Positions 8,310 to 20,295 of a stretch of 64,000 nt of DNA are shown here, one piece after another. Every line of letters begins with the position of its first letter. Positions within the stretch are counted from its first letter, which is position 1. Made by a program: the position numbers and the translations under genes. The stretch comes from Tsukamurella sp. PLM1. GTDB lineage: Bacteria; Actinomycetota; Actinomycetes; Mycobacteriales; Mycobacteriaceae. The stretch spans positions 3,410,001 to 3,474,000 of the forward strand of contig NZ_AP025688.1 in assembly GCF_023168325.1 (NCBI RefSeq). Direction: 5' to 3'. The notes below the pieces were generated by a model, which was not told where the DNA came from, did not search any database, and saw only the letters and a list, made by a program, of their open reading frames with translations.

Positions 8310-9614
8310 ATGATCGCGCGCACCCTCTCCGCCGCCGGCCGGACGATCGCGACGGTCGGCCTCCTCGGCGCCCTCGTCGCCCCGGCCGCCGCGACGCCGG
8401 TCCCGGCACCGTCACCCACCCCCGGACCGGCCGTGAAGACCCTGGTCACCGACGCCTGCCCGCACAAGCAGGTGCCGCCGCCCGCCGTCGACGCATCGGA
8501 GGTCCCGAAGCCGGGGCAACCGGCACCGTCGCCGCTGCCCGTCCCGGACCCGCCGGTCGGGGGCGAGAAGCTGAGCGGGTGCGGCCTCGTCGTGCCCGAC
8601 GGTGCGCCGCCCGTCCCGCCCGGCATCGACTCGGCCGGCTGGCTCGTGGCCGACGCGACGGACGGCGCCGTCGTCGCGGCGAAGGATCCGCACGGGCGGT
8701 ACCGCCCCGCGAGCACGATCAAACTGCTGCTGGCACAGGTCGCGCTGCGCGATCTCGACCTGGACACCGTCGTCGAGGGCACCGCCGAGGACGACGGGCA
8801 GGAAGGGGACGCCGCGGGCGTGGCACCCGGCGGGCGGTACACCGTCAAGGACCTGCTCGAGGGACTCCTGCTGATCTCGGGCAACGACACCGCGCACGCG
8901 CTGGCCCGGCAGCTCGGCGGCGTGGACGAGGCGGTGCGCAAGATGAACAAGCTCGCCGCCTCGCTCGGTGCGCGCGATACCCGGGCCGCGACGCCCTCCG
9001 GACTGGACGGTCCGGGGATGAGCTCGAGCCCGTACGACATGGCGCTGATCCTACGGGCCGCGCTGCAGGACAAGCGGTTCGTCGAGATCGCGTCCACCCG
9101 GCGGATCACCTTCCCCGGGCACCCGCCGGTCCCGACCACGGCGCCGGCCACTCCGCTGCCGCCGGGCGCGAGCCCGCCGCCGTCGCCCACGTCGGTGGCG
9201 CCGTACCCGATCGTCAACGAGAATCGCCTGCTCACCGACTTCCCCGGCGCCGTGGCCGGGAAGAACGGCTACACCGACGATGCGAAGAAGACGTTCGTGG
9301 GAGCCGTCGACCGCGACGGCCACCGCTACATCATCGTGCAGATGTTCGGCCTCTCGCACACCGGCAACACCTACTGGGACCAGTACCGACGGCTGCTGGA
9401 CTACGGAGTCGCGTTGCGCGGCAAGTCCGTCGGCACCCTCGTGTCCTCCGAGGCGACACCGCCGGCGAGCGAGCACGGCGGCGAGACCGAGACCGTGGTC
9501 GAGAGCGGACCCTCGGGGATGGGTAACGGCACCCGCCTGCTGATCGGGCTGGGCGGGCTCGCGGTGATCGCGGCCCTCGTCGGTGCGGCGATGCGCACGA
9601 ACCGGAGCAGGTGA
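8310..9614 (+). CDS. D-alanyl-D-alanine carboxypeptidase (penicillin-binding protein, DacB type)
   Basis: Exported serine peptidase of 434 residues that trims the terminal D-Ala of peptidoglycan pentapeptides. Residues 1-28 are a signal peptide. The three penicillin-binding motifs are visible: SxxK (ASTIKLL, about residue 140), SGN (SGNDTAHA) and KTG replaced by KNG (GKNGYTDDAKKTF). A proline-rich insert (PPVPTTAPATPLPPGASPPP) precedes the third motif. A hydrophobic segment near the C-terminus (LLIGLGGLAVIAALVGAAM) anchors it to the membrane, as in mycobacterial DacB homologues. It is followed immediately by the permease start. Confidence 0.9.
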   Translation: MIARTLSAAGRTIATVGLLGALVAPAAATPVPAPSPTPGPAVKTLVTDACPHKQVPPPAVDASEVPKPGQPAPSPLPVPDPPVGGEKLSGCGLVVPDGAPPVPPGIDSAGWLVADATDGAVVAAKDPHGRYRPASTIKLLLAQVALRDLDLDTVVEGTAEDDGQEGDAAGVAPGGRYTVKDLLEGLLLISGNDTAHALARQLGGVDEAVRKMNKLAASLGARDTRAATPSGLDGPGMSSSPYDMALILRAALQDKRFVEIASTRRITFPGHPPVPTTAPATPLPPGASPPPSPTSVAPYPIVNENRLLTDFPGAVAGKNGYTDDAKKTFVGAVDRDGHRYIIVQMFGLSHTGNTYWDQYRRLLDYGVALRGKSVGTLVSSEATPPASEHGGETETVVESGPSGMGNGTRLLIGLGGLAVIAALVGAAMRTNRSR

Positions 9615-11105
9615 GTGGTCGCGTCACGGGCATCCGCCGTCCCGGACAAGGGCCTGCGATCGAACTCGTTGGGCCTCTTCGGCAACATGGCCATCGGCCT
9701 GTCCTCGACGGCGCCCGCGTACAGCCTCGCCGCGACGCTCGGCGCGGTCGTGGCGCACGTCGGCGGCAAGGCGCCCGCGATGTTCGTCGTGGCGTTCGTG
9801 CCGATGCTCATGGTGGCCTGCGCCTACCGGGAGCTCGCGGCCGACACCCCGGATGCGGGCACCACCTTCACCTGGGGCGCACGGGCTTTCGGTCCGTGGA
9901 TCGGGTGGATGGGCGGCTGGGGCCTGGCCGTGTCCGCCATCATCTGTCTGGCGAACGTCGCGGAGATCTCGGCGACCTACCTGCTGCGCTTCGCCGGGCT
10001 GGGGTCGGTGGCGGACGACCGCGTCGCGGTGGTCGGGTTCGGCTGCCTGCTGATCGTCGCGATGACCTGGGTATCGTACCGCGGCATCGTGGTCTCCGAG
10101 CGAATGCAGAACGTGCTCATGTCGATCCAGTTCGCCGTGCTCGCGCTCGCGGCGGCCGCCGCACTGTGGTCGGTGTACGCGGACGACGCGGGGCCGCAGG
10201 CGGTCCGGCCGAGCTGGGATTGGCTGGACCCCACCGGGCTGAACTCGTCCCAGGTGGCCGCGGCCGTCATCCTGTGCATCTTCCTGTACTGGGGTTGGGA
10301 CGCGTGCCTGGCGGTCGGCGAGGAGACGAAGGAGTCGTCGTCCACGCCCGGCCGGGCGGCCGTCCTCGCCACCGTGGTGCTCATGAGCACGTACGTCCTG
10401 GTCGCGATCGCAGTCCAGGCCTACTCCGGATTCGGTTCCGAGGGGCTGGGACTGGGCAACCCCGACAACCACGACGACGTCCTGACGGTGCTCGGCGAGC
10501 CCGTGGGCGGGGCGGTGCTGTCCGGCCTGCTGGTTCTCACCGTCGCGCTCTCGGCGCTCAGCTCCACCCAGTCGACGGTGCTCCCCACCGCCCGCGGCAC
10601 CCTCGCGATGGCGGTGTACCGGGCCGTCCCCGAACGGTTCGCGAGGGTGCAACCGAAGTACCTGACGCCGTCGTTCGGCACGGTGATGATGGGGGCGTCG
10701 GCGCTGGTGTTCTACCTCGTACTCGCGCTGCTGAGCCGGAACACGCTCGAGGATTCGATCAGCTCGCTGGGCCTCGCGGTGGCGTTCTACTACGCGGTCA
10801 CCGCCTTCGCCTGCGCCTGGCACTTCCGGCGGACCGTGCGGCGGTCGCTACGGAACCTGGTGCTGCGGTTGATCTTCCCGGTTCTGGGCGGGATCGCGAT
10901 GATCTGGGCGTTCTGCCGGAGCGCGATCGACATGGTTGCGCCGGACTACGGCGAGACCGTGATCGGCGGTATCGGCGGGGTCTTCGTGATCGGCATCGGC
11001 ATGCTGGTGCTGGGCGTGCCGTTGATGCTCGCGTGCGCGGCCACGCGCCCCGGGTTCTTCCGCGGCGAGACGTTGCCGCGCGAGAGCGCCACTGTCGAGG
11101 CCTGA
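9615..11105 (+). CDS. APC-superfamily amino acid permease
   Basis: Membrane protein of 496 residues with about 12 hydrophobic segments. The N-terminal stretch NSLGLFGNMAIGLSSTAPAYS and the segment FLYWGWDACLAVGEETKES are typical of APC permeases of the actinobacterial amino-acid/polyamine group. GTG at 9615 directly follows the stop of the carboxypeptidase, so the two are probably translated from one message. The substrate is not predictable. It is convergent with the YihY gene, with one base between the stops. Confidence 0.85.
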   Translation: MVASRASAVPDKGLRSNSLGLFGNMAIGLSSTAPAYSLAATLGAVVAHVGGKAPAMFVVAFVPMLMVACAYRELAADTPDAGTTFTWGARAFGPWIGWMGGWGLAVSAIICLANVAEISATYLLRFAGLGSVADDRVAVVGFGCLLIVAMTWVSYRGIVVSERMQNVLMSIQFAVLALAAAAALWSVYADDAGPQAVRPSWDWLDPTGLNSSQVAAAVILCIFLYWGWDACLAVGEETKESSSTPGRAAVLATVVLMSTYVLVAIAVQAYSGFGSEGLGLGNPDNHDDVLTVLGEPVGGAVLSGLLVLTVALSALSSTQSTVLPTARGTLAMAVYRAVPERFARVQPKYLTPSFGTVMMGASALVFYLVLALLSRNTLEDSISSLGLAVAFYYAVTAFACAWHFRRTVRRSLRNLVLRLIFPVLGGIAMIWAFCRSAIDMVAPDYGETVIGGIGGVFVIGIGMLVLGVPLMLACAATRPGFFRGETLPRESATVEA

Positions 11106-11106
11106 A

Positions 11107-12103
11107 TCAGCGCCTGCGGCGCAGGAGCGAGCCGATGCCGACGCCCGCGATCAGGCCCGCGGCACCTGCGACTGCGGCCCGCCCCGGGTCCGACTCCTGC
11201 CGGACGACCGGGGAGATGACCACCGGGTCCGGCGCCGCCGGAATCACGTAGCGCTGGTTGCGCGGGTCGGTCGCGGCCCACGCGGTCGCGAACAGCACGA
11301 TCCGGGCGGTGAAGTAGATGAACAGCATGATGCCGAGGATCGGGCCGAACGTGGCGCCCGCGGGCCTTCATCACCGACCCGATGAGCAGAGTCGCCAGCT
11401 GGGTCAGGATCGTGAAGGCCACCGCGGTGAGCAGCCCGGCGCGCGCCGCGTTGCGCCACGGGAACTGCACTCGCGGCAGCCGCGCGATCACGAACGTCCA
11501 CAGCACCCACATGGCGAGCAGGGAGATCAGCAGGGTGGCGCCGCTGATGAGGAAGTGCAGGCCCGGTGCGTGGTCGAGACCGACCGCGGCGAGCAGCGTG
11601 CCCGTGAGCGGGCTGCTCCCCGCGGCCATGAGCGCGACGCACGCGACGAGCGCGACGAACAGCCCGGCCAGCGCCCCCAGATCGCCGAGCTTGGTCTTGA
11701 CGAAGTTGCTCTCCGGGACCTCGCTGTCCCACATCTCGGTGAGCCCCGCGCGCACATTCGCCATCCACCCGAGGCCGGCCCACAGCGCGCCGGCGAGGCC
11801 GATGACGCCGACCGTGCCGCGGGAGTCGATCGCCTGGTCGATCAGCTGGTTGATGGAATCGCGCACGGACTGGTCGCTCACCGCGCCCGCGATCTTCTCC
11901 TTGATGTCGTCGAGCAGTTCGGCGTTGCCCGCCAGGATGTAGCCGCCGATCGCGAACGCGACCATGATGAGCGGGAACAGCGCGAACACACTGAAGTACG
12001 TGATCCCGGCACCGAAGTAGTCGCCCTTCTTGGCCTGGTACCTCATGGCTGCGGCCACGAGGTGGTCGAACCAGGGCCAGCGCTCGCGGTACTTCTGAAG
12101 CAT
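11107..12103 (-). CDS. YihY/virulence factor BrkB family membrane protein (one apparent frameshift)
   Basis: Inner-membrane protein of about 331 residues with six hydrophobic segments. Family features are GDYFGAGITYFSVFALFPL near the N-terminus and LWAGLGWMANVRAGLTEMW. The frame changes near 11362, where a CCC run appears one base too long; removing it gives KAAGATFGPILGIMLFIYF and the correct C-terminus with a basic tail (LLRRRR). The family was once called RNase BN, but its function is not established. It starts 38 bp downstream of the trpS stop on the same strand, so co-transcription is likely. Confidence 0.85.
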
Positions 12104-12141
12104 TCTCGATCGCCCTCCTGCGGTTCGCGGCAGTGCAGTCG

Positions 12142-14018
<1,877 letters not shown>

Positions 14019-14022
<4 letters not shown>

Positions 14023-14447
14023 CCGAGTGCCTCCACGGTCAGGCCGGCGCCGGCCCACTCGGAACGCACCCGGGGCACGGCCGCCGCGTCGGACACGCCG
14101 AGCAGGACGCGCACCCCGCGATCGCCCAGGATCTCCACGAATACGGCGAGACCGTCCTCATCGGCCATGACCTGCTCCGCCTGCGCCACGCCCAGGACCA
14201 CGAGCGCGGGCCCGCCCAGCCACGACAGGTCGCCGAGGCTGTCCGCCAGCGCGTCCCAGTTGGCCCCGAAGTCCAGCGGGAACTGCAGGGCGGCGGACAC
14301 CTCGTCGAGCAGTGCGGCCTTCGTGCGCATGCGGCTGCCGCGCGCGACGAGCACCCGCGGGCGCGTGCTCTCCTTGAGGGAGTCGAGGTCCGCGGCGGTC
14401 AGGGCCGCGCCCGTGCCGGACGCCAGGAACTGCGGAAGGGTGCTCAT
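14019..14447 (-). CDS. Barstar-family ribonuclease inhibitor
   Basis: Cytoplasmic protein of 142 residues. The core KAALLDEVSAALQFPLDFGANWDALADSLGDLSWL is the classical barstar pattern (a helix followed by F-G-x-N-W-D-A-L), broken here only for description. Barstars bind and block barnase-type ribonucleases in the producing cell. Its ATG overlaps the stop of the barnase-like gene by 4 nt (ATGA), and its own stop overlaps the start of xth. The tight coupling with the RNase gene strongly supports the inhibitor role. Confidence 0.9.
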
Positions 14448-14902
14448 CGGATCCTCGTGAAGCTCTCGTAGTGGTCCAAGGTGTACCAGGCGCCGCCGTC
14501 GGCGCTGGTGATGATGCGTTCGGCGTCGCGACCGCGCCCGGGCTTCTTGACGTTGACGTCCCATTCCGTGTACTTCGCCGGCCTGCCGTTCGCACCGGTC
14601 TTCGGGAGCCGGCCCTCGAAGTTGCCGAAGTGCCGGCCGCCCTGCGTTCCCGATCCGTCGTTCGGCGGCCAGGTGCCGGCGTCGATCCGCGCCAGGGTGG
14701 CGGCCACCCGCTGCGGCACCGCGGACTTCCCCGCCGACGTCCCGCGGGCCGGGCCGGGCTTCGCCGTCACCGTCGACGCCTTCGACGGTGCCGCCGCGCC
14801 GAACGTGACCGGTTCGGCATCGGGCGCGGACGACTTTCCGCAAGCCACCAGTCCGAAGACGGTGAGCAGCGCGATCGCGCACAGCGCGAGAATCCTTCGC
14901 AT
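14444..14902 (-). CDS. Secreted barnase-like ribonuclease, lipoprotein
   Basis: Protein of 152 residues. Residues 1-21 form a lipoprotein signal with lipobox LVAC. After a spacer of about 40 residues rich in Ala, Pro and Lys, the C-terminal 100 residues match the guanyl-specific RNase (N1/T1, barnase/RNase Sa) fold: FGNFEGRLPK, then KYTEWDVNVK, then AERIITSADGGAWYTLDHYESF. The conserved catalytic Glu, Arg and His are all visible. It is translationally coupled to the barstar gene. Membrane anchoring of the mature enzyme is inferred from the lipobox. Confidence 0.88.
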   Translation of the reverse strand: MRRILALCAIALLTVFGLVACGKSSAPDAEPVTFGAAAPSKASTVTAKPGPARGTSAGKSAVPQRVAATLARIDAGTWPPNDGSGTQGGRHFGNFEGRLPKTGANGRPAKYTEWDVNVKKPGRGRDAERIITSADGGAWYTLDHYESFTRIR

Positions 14903-14913
14903 GGCCCCAGACC

Positions 14914-16110
14914 CTACCGAGGGCCACCGACAGGTTCCGCGACCGTCCGCGCGCCCCGCCGCGCCACCAGGGTCCCGACCGCGAACACGGCGAGGCCCGC
15001 GACCGCGAGGGCGCTGCCCACGAGCGCCGGCGCCGTGTACCCCCAGCCCGCCGCGATGACCGCGCCGCCGAGGAACGCGCCGAGCGCGTTGGCGATGTTC
15101 AGCGCGGAGTGGTTGAGGGTGGCCGCCAGTGTCTGCGCCTCGCCCGCCACGTCCATCAGGCGGGTCTGCAGCGCCGGCACAAGCGCGGAGGCCGTGAGCC
15201 CGATGAGGAAGAACAGGCTCACCGCCGCGAACGGCTGCGGCGCGAACAACGAGAACAGCGCCTGCAGCACCACCAGCGCTATGAGCGAGCCCGCGATCGA
15301 CCGCGCCACGGACCGGTCCGCCGCGCGACCGCCGACGACGTTGCCGATCGTCATTCCCACGCCGTAGATCGCCAGCGCCACCGGGACGGATCCGGCGCCC
15401 AGCCCGGATACCGAGGTCAGCGTGGTCGAGATGTACGTGTACACCGCGAACATGCCGCCGAACCCGACGACGCCGGTCAGCAGCGCGAACCACACCTGCG
15501 GGCGCGCCAGGGCGCCGAGTTCGGTGAGCGGGTTGGTCGCGGGGATGTCGACGGACGGCAGTAGTGCGAGCAGCGCGATGACGGTCACCGCGCCGATGAG
15601 GACGACCACACCCAGCGCGTACCGCCAGTTCATCGCCGCCCCCAGCCAGGTCACGAGCGGGACGCCCACGACATTGGCGACCGACAGACCCATCAGCACC
15701 CGACCGACCGCTCGGCCCCGGCCCTGTGGTCCGGCCAGGTGCGCGGCGACGAGGGCCGCGACCCCGAAGAACGCGCCGTGCGGCAGGCCGGCCAGGAAGC
15801 GGGCCGCGACGAGCGTGCCGTACGTCGGCGCGAACACCGAGAGCGCGTTGCCGACGGTGAAGGCCACCATCAGGCCGATCAGCAGTGCGCGCCGCGGCAC
15901 GCGGGCGAAGGCCGCGGCGATGAACGGCGCACCGACGACGACGCCCAGCGCGTAGGCCGCGATCACGTGGCCCGCGACGGGCTCGGTGACTCCCAGGTCG
16001 GCGGCGATATCAGGCAGCAGGCCCATCGCCGCGAACTCGGTGGTTCCGATGCCGAAGCCACCGAGGGCCATGGCGCCGACGGCGAGGGCGTTGCGGGTCG
16101 AGGATTCCAC
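14914..16110 (-). CDS. MFS transporter, DHA1 family
   Basis: Exporter-like protein of 398 residues with 12 hydrophobic segments. The N-terminus ALGGFGIGTTEFAAMGLLPD is characteristic of the AraJ/Cmx/PbuE group, and the GAPFIAAAFARVPRRALLIG loop is a motif A variant. GTG at 16110 is preferred; starting at 16221 would place the beginning of the protein antisense to the SAM riboswitch and ahead of any likely promoter. The substrate is unknown; homologues export drugs, arabinose or nucleosides. Confidence 0.85.
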   Translation of the reverse strand: MESSTRNALAVGAMALGGFGIGTTEFAAMGLLPDIAADLGVTEPVAGHVIAAYALGVVVGAPFIAAAFARVPRRALLIGLMVAFTVGNALSVFAPTYGTLVAARFLAGLPHGAFFGVAALVAAHLAGPQGRGRAVGRVLMGLSVANVVGVPLVTWLGAAMNWRYALGVVVLIGAVTVIALLALLPSVDIPATNPLTELGALARPQVWFALLTGVVGFGGMFAVYTYISTTLTSVSGLGAGSVPVALAIYGVGMTIGNVVGGRAADRSVARSIAGSLIALVVLQALFSLFAPQPFAAVSLFFLIGLTASALVPALQTRLMDVAGEAQTLAATLNHSALNIANALGAFLGGAVIAAGWGYTAPALVGSALAVAGLAVFAVGTLVARRGARTVAEPVGGPR

Positions 16111-16200
16111 GCGTCGGTGCAACGCAGCGGCCCCGTCCCGCGTTCCCCACTCGCCTGTGACCTCGTTCACGGGAAACGGTTCGGTTATGATGCAGAACGA

Positions 16201-16278
16201 GGTCATGAGTGTCAGCGCCAAGCCCCGGCTCGCTGACCGGCAACCCTCCGCCGCGGTGGGGTGCCCCGGGTGATGACC
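16201..16278 (+). promoter_or_regulatory. SAM-IV riboswitch upstream of metX
   Basis: The segment starts GGTCATGAGTG and ends GGGTGATGACC, whose outer parts pair to form P1. Between them are the conserved blocks GCGCCAAGCCCCGG, GACCGGCAACCCTCC and GGTGGGGTGCCCCGGG. Order and sequence match the actinobacterial SAM-IV class, which binds S-adenosylmethionine and shuts off methionine genes. The metX GTG is 48 nt downstream, preceded by GAGGGAGAGG, so control of translation or transcription of metX is expected. Confidence 0.92.
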
Positions 16279-16325
16279 TGGTTTCCCGGTCGCCGTGCCG
16301 GGGGCAAGCGCGAGGGAGAGGTTCG

Positions 16326-17474
16326 GTGACCATCAGCATCCGTACAGGTCGACCCGTCGACAGTGCCGAGAGGGACTGGGCCCGGGTGCCCGACGGTGCG
16401 ATGCAGGCGATCGACCTCGGCCCGCTGGTGCTCGAATCCGGCGTCGTCCTCGAGGACGTCACGATCGCCTTTCAGCGCTGGGGCACGCCCAACGCCGCTC
16501 GCGACAACGTGCTGCTGGCGCTGCACGCCCTCACGGGCGATTCGCACGTCACCGGCCCCGCCGACGCGGAGCACCGCGCCGCGGGCTGGTGGGACGGCCT
16601 GATCGGCCCCGGTGCCGCGGTGGACACCGACGAGTGGTGCGTCGTTTCGGCGAACGTGCTGGGCGGCTGCTCGGGTTCGACGGGGCCGTCGTCGATCGCG
16701 CCGGACGGGCGGCCGTACGGCTCCCGCTTCCCGACGATCACGGTGCGCGACCAGGTTGAGGCGGAGGCGGCACTGCTGCGCGCACTCGACGTGCACGACA
16801 TCGCGTCCGTCGTCGGCGGGTCGATGGGCGGGGCGCGCGCCCTCGAATGGGCCCTGATGTACGGCGACTTCGTCCGTTCGGCGCTGGTTCTCGCCGTCGG
16901 CGCCCGCGCGACGGCCGACCAGATCGGCACGCAGACGACGCAGATCGCGGCGATCAAGGCCGACGCGCACTGGCAGGGCGGCGACTACCACGGCACGGGC
17001 GTTGCGCCCGAGGCCGGCCTCGGCGTCGCCCGCCGCATCGCGCACCTGACATACCGCACGGAGATCGAGCTCGACAGCCGGTTCCGCAACGACCCGCAGG
17101 ACGACGAGGAGCCCCGTGCCGGCGGCCGCTACGCCGTCACGTCGTACCTCGACCATCAGGCCGCCAAGCTGGTGGACCGGTTCGACGCCGGCAGCTACGT
17201 GGTGCTCTCCGAGGTTCTCAATCATCACGACGTCGGGCGCGGCCGCGGCGGCGTCGAGGCCGCTCTGCGGTCGTGCACGGTGCCCGTCGTGGTCGGCGGG
17301 ATCGATTCGGACCGGCTCTATCCGCTGCGCCTGCAGCAGGAGCTGGCCGACTTACTGCCGAACACCGCGGAGCTGGTCGTCGTGCACTCGCGCGACGGGC
17401 ACGACGGCTTCCTCACCGAGATGGATGCAATCGCCGAATTGCTCAGCCGGACGCTGGATCTCGCCCGCCGCTGA
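16326..17474 (+). CDS. metX: Homoserine O-acetyltransferase
   Basis: Enzyme of 382 residues that acetylates homoserine with acetyl-CoA, the first committed step of methionine synthesis through O-acetylhomoserine. The alpha/beta-hydrolase features are visible: nucleophile elbow [14 protein letters not shown] (Ser at about 166), Asp in GIDSDRLYP and His in [23 protein letters not shown] is also family-specific. GTG at 16326 follows the ribosome binding site GAGGGAGAGG and lies downstream of the SAM-IV riboswitch. No metY is present in the window. Confidence 0.95.
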   Translation: MTISIRTGRPVDSAERDWARVPDGAMQAIDLGPLVLESGVVLEDVTIAFQRWGTPNAARDNVLLALHALTGDSHVTGPADAEHRAAGWWDGLIGPGAAVDTDEWCVVSANVLGGCSGSTGPSSIAPDGRPYGSRFPTITVRDQVEAEAALLRALDVHDIASVVGGSMGGARALEWALMYGDFVRSALVLAVGARATADQIGTQTTQIAAIKADAHWQGGDYHGTGVAPEAGLGVARRIAHLTYRTEIELDSRFRNDPQDDEEPRAGGRYAVTSYLDHQAAKLVDRFDAGSYVVLSEVLNHHDVGRGRGGVEAALRSCTVPVVVGGIDSDRLYPLRLQQELADLLPNTAELVVVHSRDGHDGFLTEMDAIAELLSRTLDLARR

Positions 17475-17496
17475 CTGCCCTGCACGGCACTGCCGA

Positions 17497-17512
17497 CGGC
17501 CCTACGGGGCCG
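17497..17512. terminator. Hairpin at convergent gene ends
   Basis: CGGCCC and GGGCCG form 6-bp arms around a TACG loop. It lies 22 bp after the metX stop and overlaps the stop of the opposing gene. It is short, so the terminator role is only probable. Confidence 0.4.
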
Positions 17513-18919
17513 GCGCGGTCACCGTCGGCGCATCGGCCTGAGCGACCGCGTCGTCGCCCTCGACCGTCACCGACTGGTCCTGCGCGGTGGCGGAATTCGT
17601 ACCCACCGTCGCCGACGGTCCGGAGCTCGACCCGGCGGCCGTCCGATCCGGCGCGACCAGCCCGTTCCCCGGCAGTGCACCCCCGGCCGGGGCCGTTGCA
17701 CCGCCGGACGGGCCGGGCGCCACCGAGCCACCGGGCGTCTCCGAGCCGGACGGCGACACCGACGGGGGCCCCGTCGGGACGGACGGCAGGATCGTTGTCG
17801 GGAGCTCCGATGTCGGCGTGCGCGTAGTCGGCGACGGCGTGGTCGTCGGCACCGGCCGCGTGGTCGTCGGAACCACCGGCGGCGGGGCGAACGTGGTCAT
17901 GGTGGGGGTCACACCGTCGTCCTGCGAGGTCTCCCGCGGCGATTGGACGGTGGGCGGCAGGCTCGTCTCGGCCGGTGGGAGCGTGGACGTCACGGAGGCC
18001 GGGCGGAGGATCGACGTGGGCTCCGCCACGGTGGTGTCCGAGTACGAGGAGGTGGGTACCTGCTCAGTGCTCTCCCCTGCCGGGCCGATGATCCCCGTGA
18101 AGTACCCCGCCGCCAGGACGGCGCCGGTCAGCGCGGCCAGGACCAGGAGCGGCACTGCCGCGGCGGTCAGCCGGACGCTGTGGCCGCCGATGGCACCGAT
18201 TCCGTTGCCCACCACCGATGACGGTGCGGTTCCGGCAGCCCGACGGTCCGCCGCCAGCAGCGCCGCGCCGGTGGCCGCGACGCCCTCCGGATCCTCGACG
18301 GTGACGGGCTCCGCGCCGGCGGCGCGCGCCACGTCGGACACCGCCTCCCGCACCGCGGGGAGTTGGGCGCCGCTGCCGACGAGGACGACGGCCTCCGGCG
18401 CGGCGGACGCGCGGGCGATGGACGACCGGACGAAGTCGGCGGCACCCTGCGCGGTTCCGGCGCCTCCCTCCGGCCGTGCGGCGGCGACGGTGCGCGTGTG
18501 TCGCTCGGCGGCGACGGCACCGTCGGACACGGTGAACACGCGCATTCCCCCGGCGCCGAGGTCGGCGACGAGTGCCGTGCCGTACCGGGCGATGGTGCCC
18601 CGCTCGTCGAGCGCGCGGAGCACGGCCTCCGGTTCGCGGACCACGCCCGCGGCCCGCACCCCGCCGCGCGCTCCGAAGCGCACGGACAGAAGGTCACGCC
18701 GCGAGCGGACGGCGACCGCAGAGGCGTCGACCGCGCGGTCCGAATGGCTCGCGAGAAGGTCGAACCCTGAGGACAGGAGGTTTCCGCGACGACCGAGGCG
18801 GTACGGGCCGGGATCGATGGTCCGGGCCTGCTGGCCGACGATGCGGCCGTCCTCGATGTCGAGCAGTACGCAGTGCACGGGCCGGGACCCACGGACGCGC
18901 CGAACGACGAGATCGCCAT
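17502..18919 (-). CDS. Actin/Hsp70-fold ATPase-like membrane protein with Pro/Thr/Ser-rich tail
   Basis: The N-terminal 260 residues resemble an actin-like/Hsp70 ATPase domain: a phosphate-1-like GASVG, an adenosine-like loop VVLVGSGAQLPAVREAV, and AATGAALLA near the domain end. One transmembrane segment follows (VPLLVLAALTGAVLAAGYF), then about 200 residues rich in Pro, Thr, Ser and Gly, predicted outside the cell. The strong ribosome binding site GGAGGT 4 bp before the ATG at 18919 starts a frame that joins the main frame only if one C is added near 18890; otherwise the frame starts at 18941 with a poor site. With the correction the protein is about 472 residues. Similar proteins occur in mycolata, and I do not know their role. 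Confidence 0.65.
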
Positions 18920-19030
18920 GGGCACCTCCGATCAGGGTCACTCACCGAGCCGTTACCTCAGCACATCGTACCCGATGCCGAAACGTTACATACAGCGATA
19001 TGAATCTGCGATTTCGATTAAGGTGAGGCA

Positions 19031-19342
19031 TCACTTCGTGCCGAGCGAACTGATCCCGTAGGCCACCGCCAGGATCGCCACCGCGGCGAGGGCGAGAACA
19101 GACACGTCGAACCAGCGGCTGCGGACCCGCAGCAGGCCCTGCCGATGTTCGGGGAGAACCGCCCGCAGCGCCGCCGCCAACCCCGTTCCGAACCCGAAGA
19201 CGTACAGGCCGCGACGCCAGTACTCGAGCCCCACCAGGACCATGCCGACCGCAAGGATCGCCACCACCACCGCGAAGCCCACGTTGGCGACCACCGCGCG
19301 GACGATCCGCGCGCGGCGGAACTGCTCGGCGGCGTCCGCCAC
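19031..19342 (-). CDS. DUF3017 membrane protein
   Basis: Protein of 103 residues with three hydrophobic segments, including VGFAVVVAILAVGMVLVG and VLALAAVAILAVAYG. DUF3017 proteins sit directly after folD in many actinobacteria, and this one does too: its GTG overlaps the folD stop (TAGTG). Its function is unknown. The 112 bp between it and the actin-like gene is relatively AT-rich and probably carries the promoter of the latter (TACGAT on the minus strand, complement of 18965-18970). Confidence 0.8.
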   Translation of the reverse strand: MADAAEQFRRARIVRAVVANVGFAVVVAILAVGMVLVGLEYWRRGLYVFGFGTGLAAALRAVLPEHRQGLLRVRSRWFDVSVLALAAVAILAVAYGISSLGTK

Positions 19343-20217
19343 TAGGCCTCGCCCGCGCGGGCGAGGTCGCGCTCCGCGGCCTCGATCACGTTGCCCAGCA
19401 GGAACGCTCGGGTGAGCGGCCCCACCCCGCCGGGGTTCGGCGACAGGTGCCCCGCCACCTCCGCGACGCCGTCCGCGACGTCGCCGCGCAGCCCGTCCGC
19501 GGTGCGGCTGACACCCACGTCCAACACTGCGGCGCCGGGCTTGACCATGTCGGCGGTGATGAGGCCGGGCACGCCGGCGGCGGCGATGATGATGTCGGCG
19601 CGGCGGACCTCGGCCGCGAGATCGCGGGTTCCCGTGTGACACAGGGTGACCGTCGCGTTCTCCGAACGACGCGTGAGGAGCAGCCCGATGGGGCGGCCCA
19701 CTGTCACACCGCGACCGATCACGACCACGTGCGCGCCGTCGATGGGAACGCCGTACCGGCGCAGCAGGTGGACGATGCCGTGCGGCGTGCACGGCAACGG
19801 CCCCGGGGCGCCCAGCACGAGCCGACCGAGGTTCGTCGGGTGCAGACCGTCCGCGTCCTTGGCGGGATCGACCCGCTCCAGGATCGCGTTCTCGTCCAAG
19901 TGCTTCGGCAACCGGAGCTGAACGATGTAGCCGGTGCATGCGGGATCCGCATTGAGTTCGTCGATGACCGCCTCGAGCTCGGCCTGCGAGATGTCCGCGG
20001 GAAGGTCTCGGCGGATCGACTCGATGCCCACCTTCGCGCAGTCCGCGTGCTTGCCCTTGACGTACGACCGCGACCCGGGATCGTCACCGACGAGGACGGT
20101 GCCGAGCCCGGGAGCCACACCACGGGCCCGCAGGGCGCTCACGCGCTCCCGGAAGTTCTCGAAGAGTTCGTCGCGGGTCGCCTTGCCGTCCAGTACTTCA
20201 GCTGTCACGGCCGTCAT
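19342..20217 (-). CDS. folD: Methylenetetrahydrofolate dehydrogenase/cyclohydrolase
   Basis: Bifunctional C1-folate enzyme of 291 residues that oxidises 5,10-methylene-THF to 10-formyl-THF with NADP. The catalytic region [17 protein letters not shown] with its Tyr and Lys and the nucleotide-binding region [16 protein letters not shown] are clear, as is the C-terminal signature [20 protein letters not shown] at 20217 gives the normal N-terminus ([13 protein letters not shown]). It is translationally coupled to DUF3017. Confidence 0.95.
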   Translation of the reverse strand: MTAVTAEVLDGKATRDELFENFRERVSALRARGVAPGLGTVLVGDDPGSRSYVKGKHADCAKVGIESIRRDLPADISQAELEAVIDELNADPACTGYIVQLRLPKHLDENAILERVDPAKDADGLHPTNLGRLVLGAPGPLPCTPHGIVHLLRRYGVPIDGAHVVVIGRGVTVGRPIGLLLTRRSENATVTLCHTGTRDLAAEVRRADIIIAAAGVPGLITADMVKPGAAVLDVGVSRTADGLRGDVADGVAEVAGHLSPNPGGVGPLTRAFLLGNVIEAAERDLARAGEA

Positions 20218-20295
20218 CCTATCCCGCACGATTCCGTGCGACGACTACCGCTGGTTCGAGTCGCGCACGGTCGGGCCGCGTCCGATAATGAACCC

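Noticed and set aside
16110..16221. Longer start for the MFS exporter at 16221
   Set aside because: The extra residues do not resemble the family and the extension lies antisense to the SAM-IV aptamer; GTG at 16110 gives a normal first helix.
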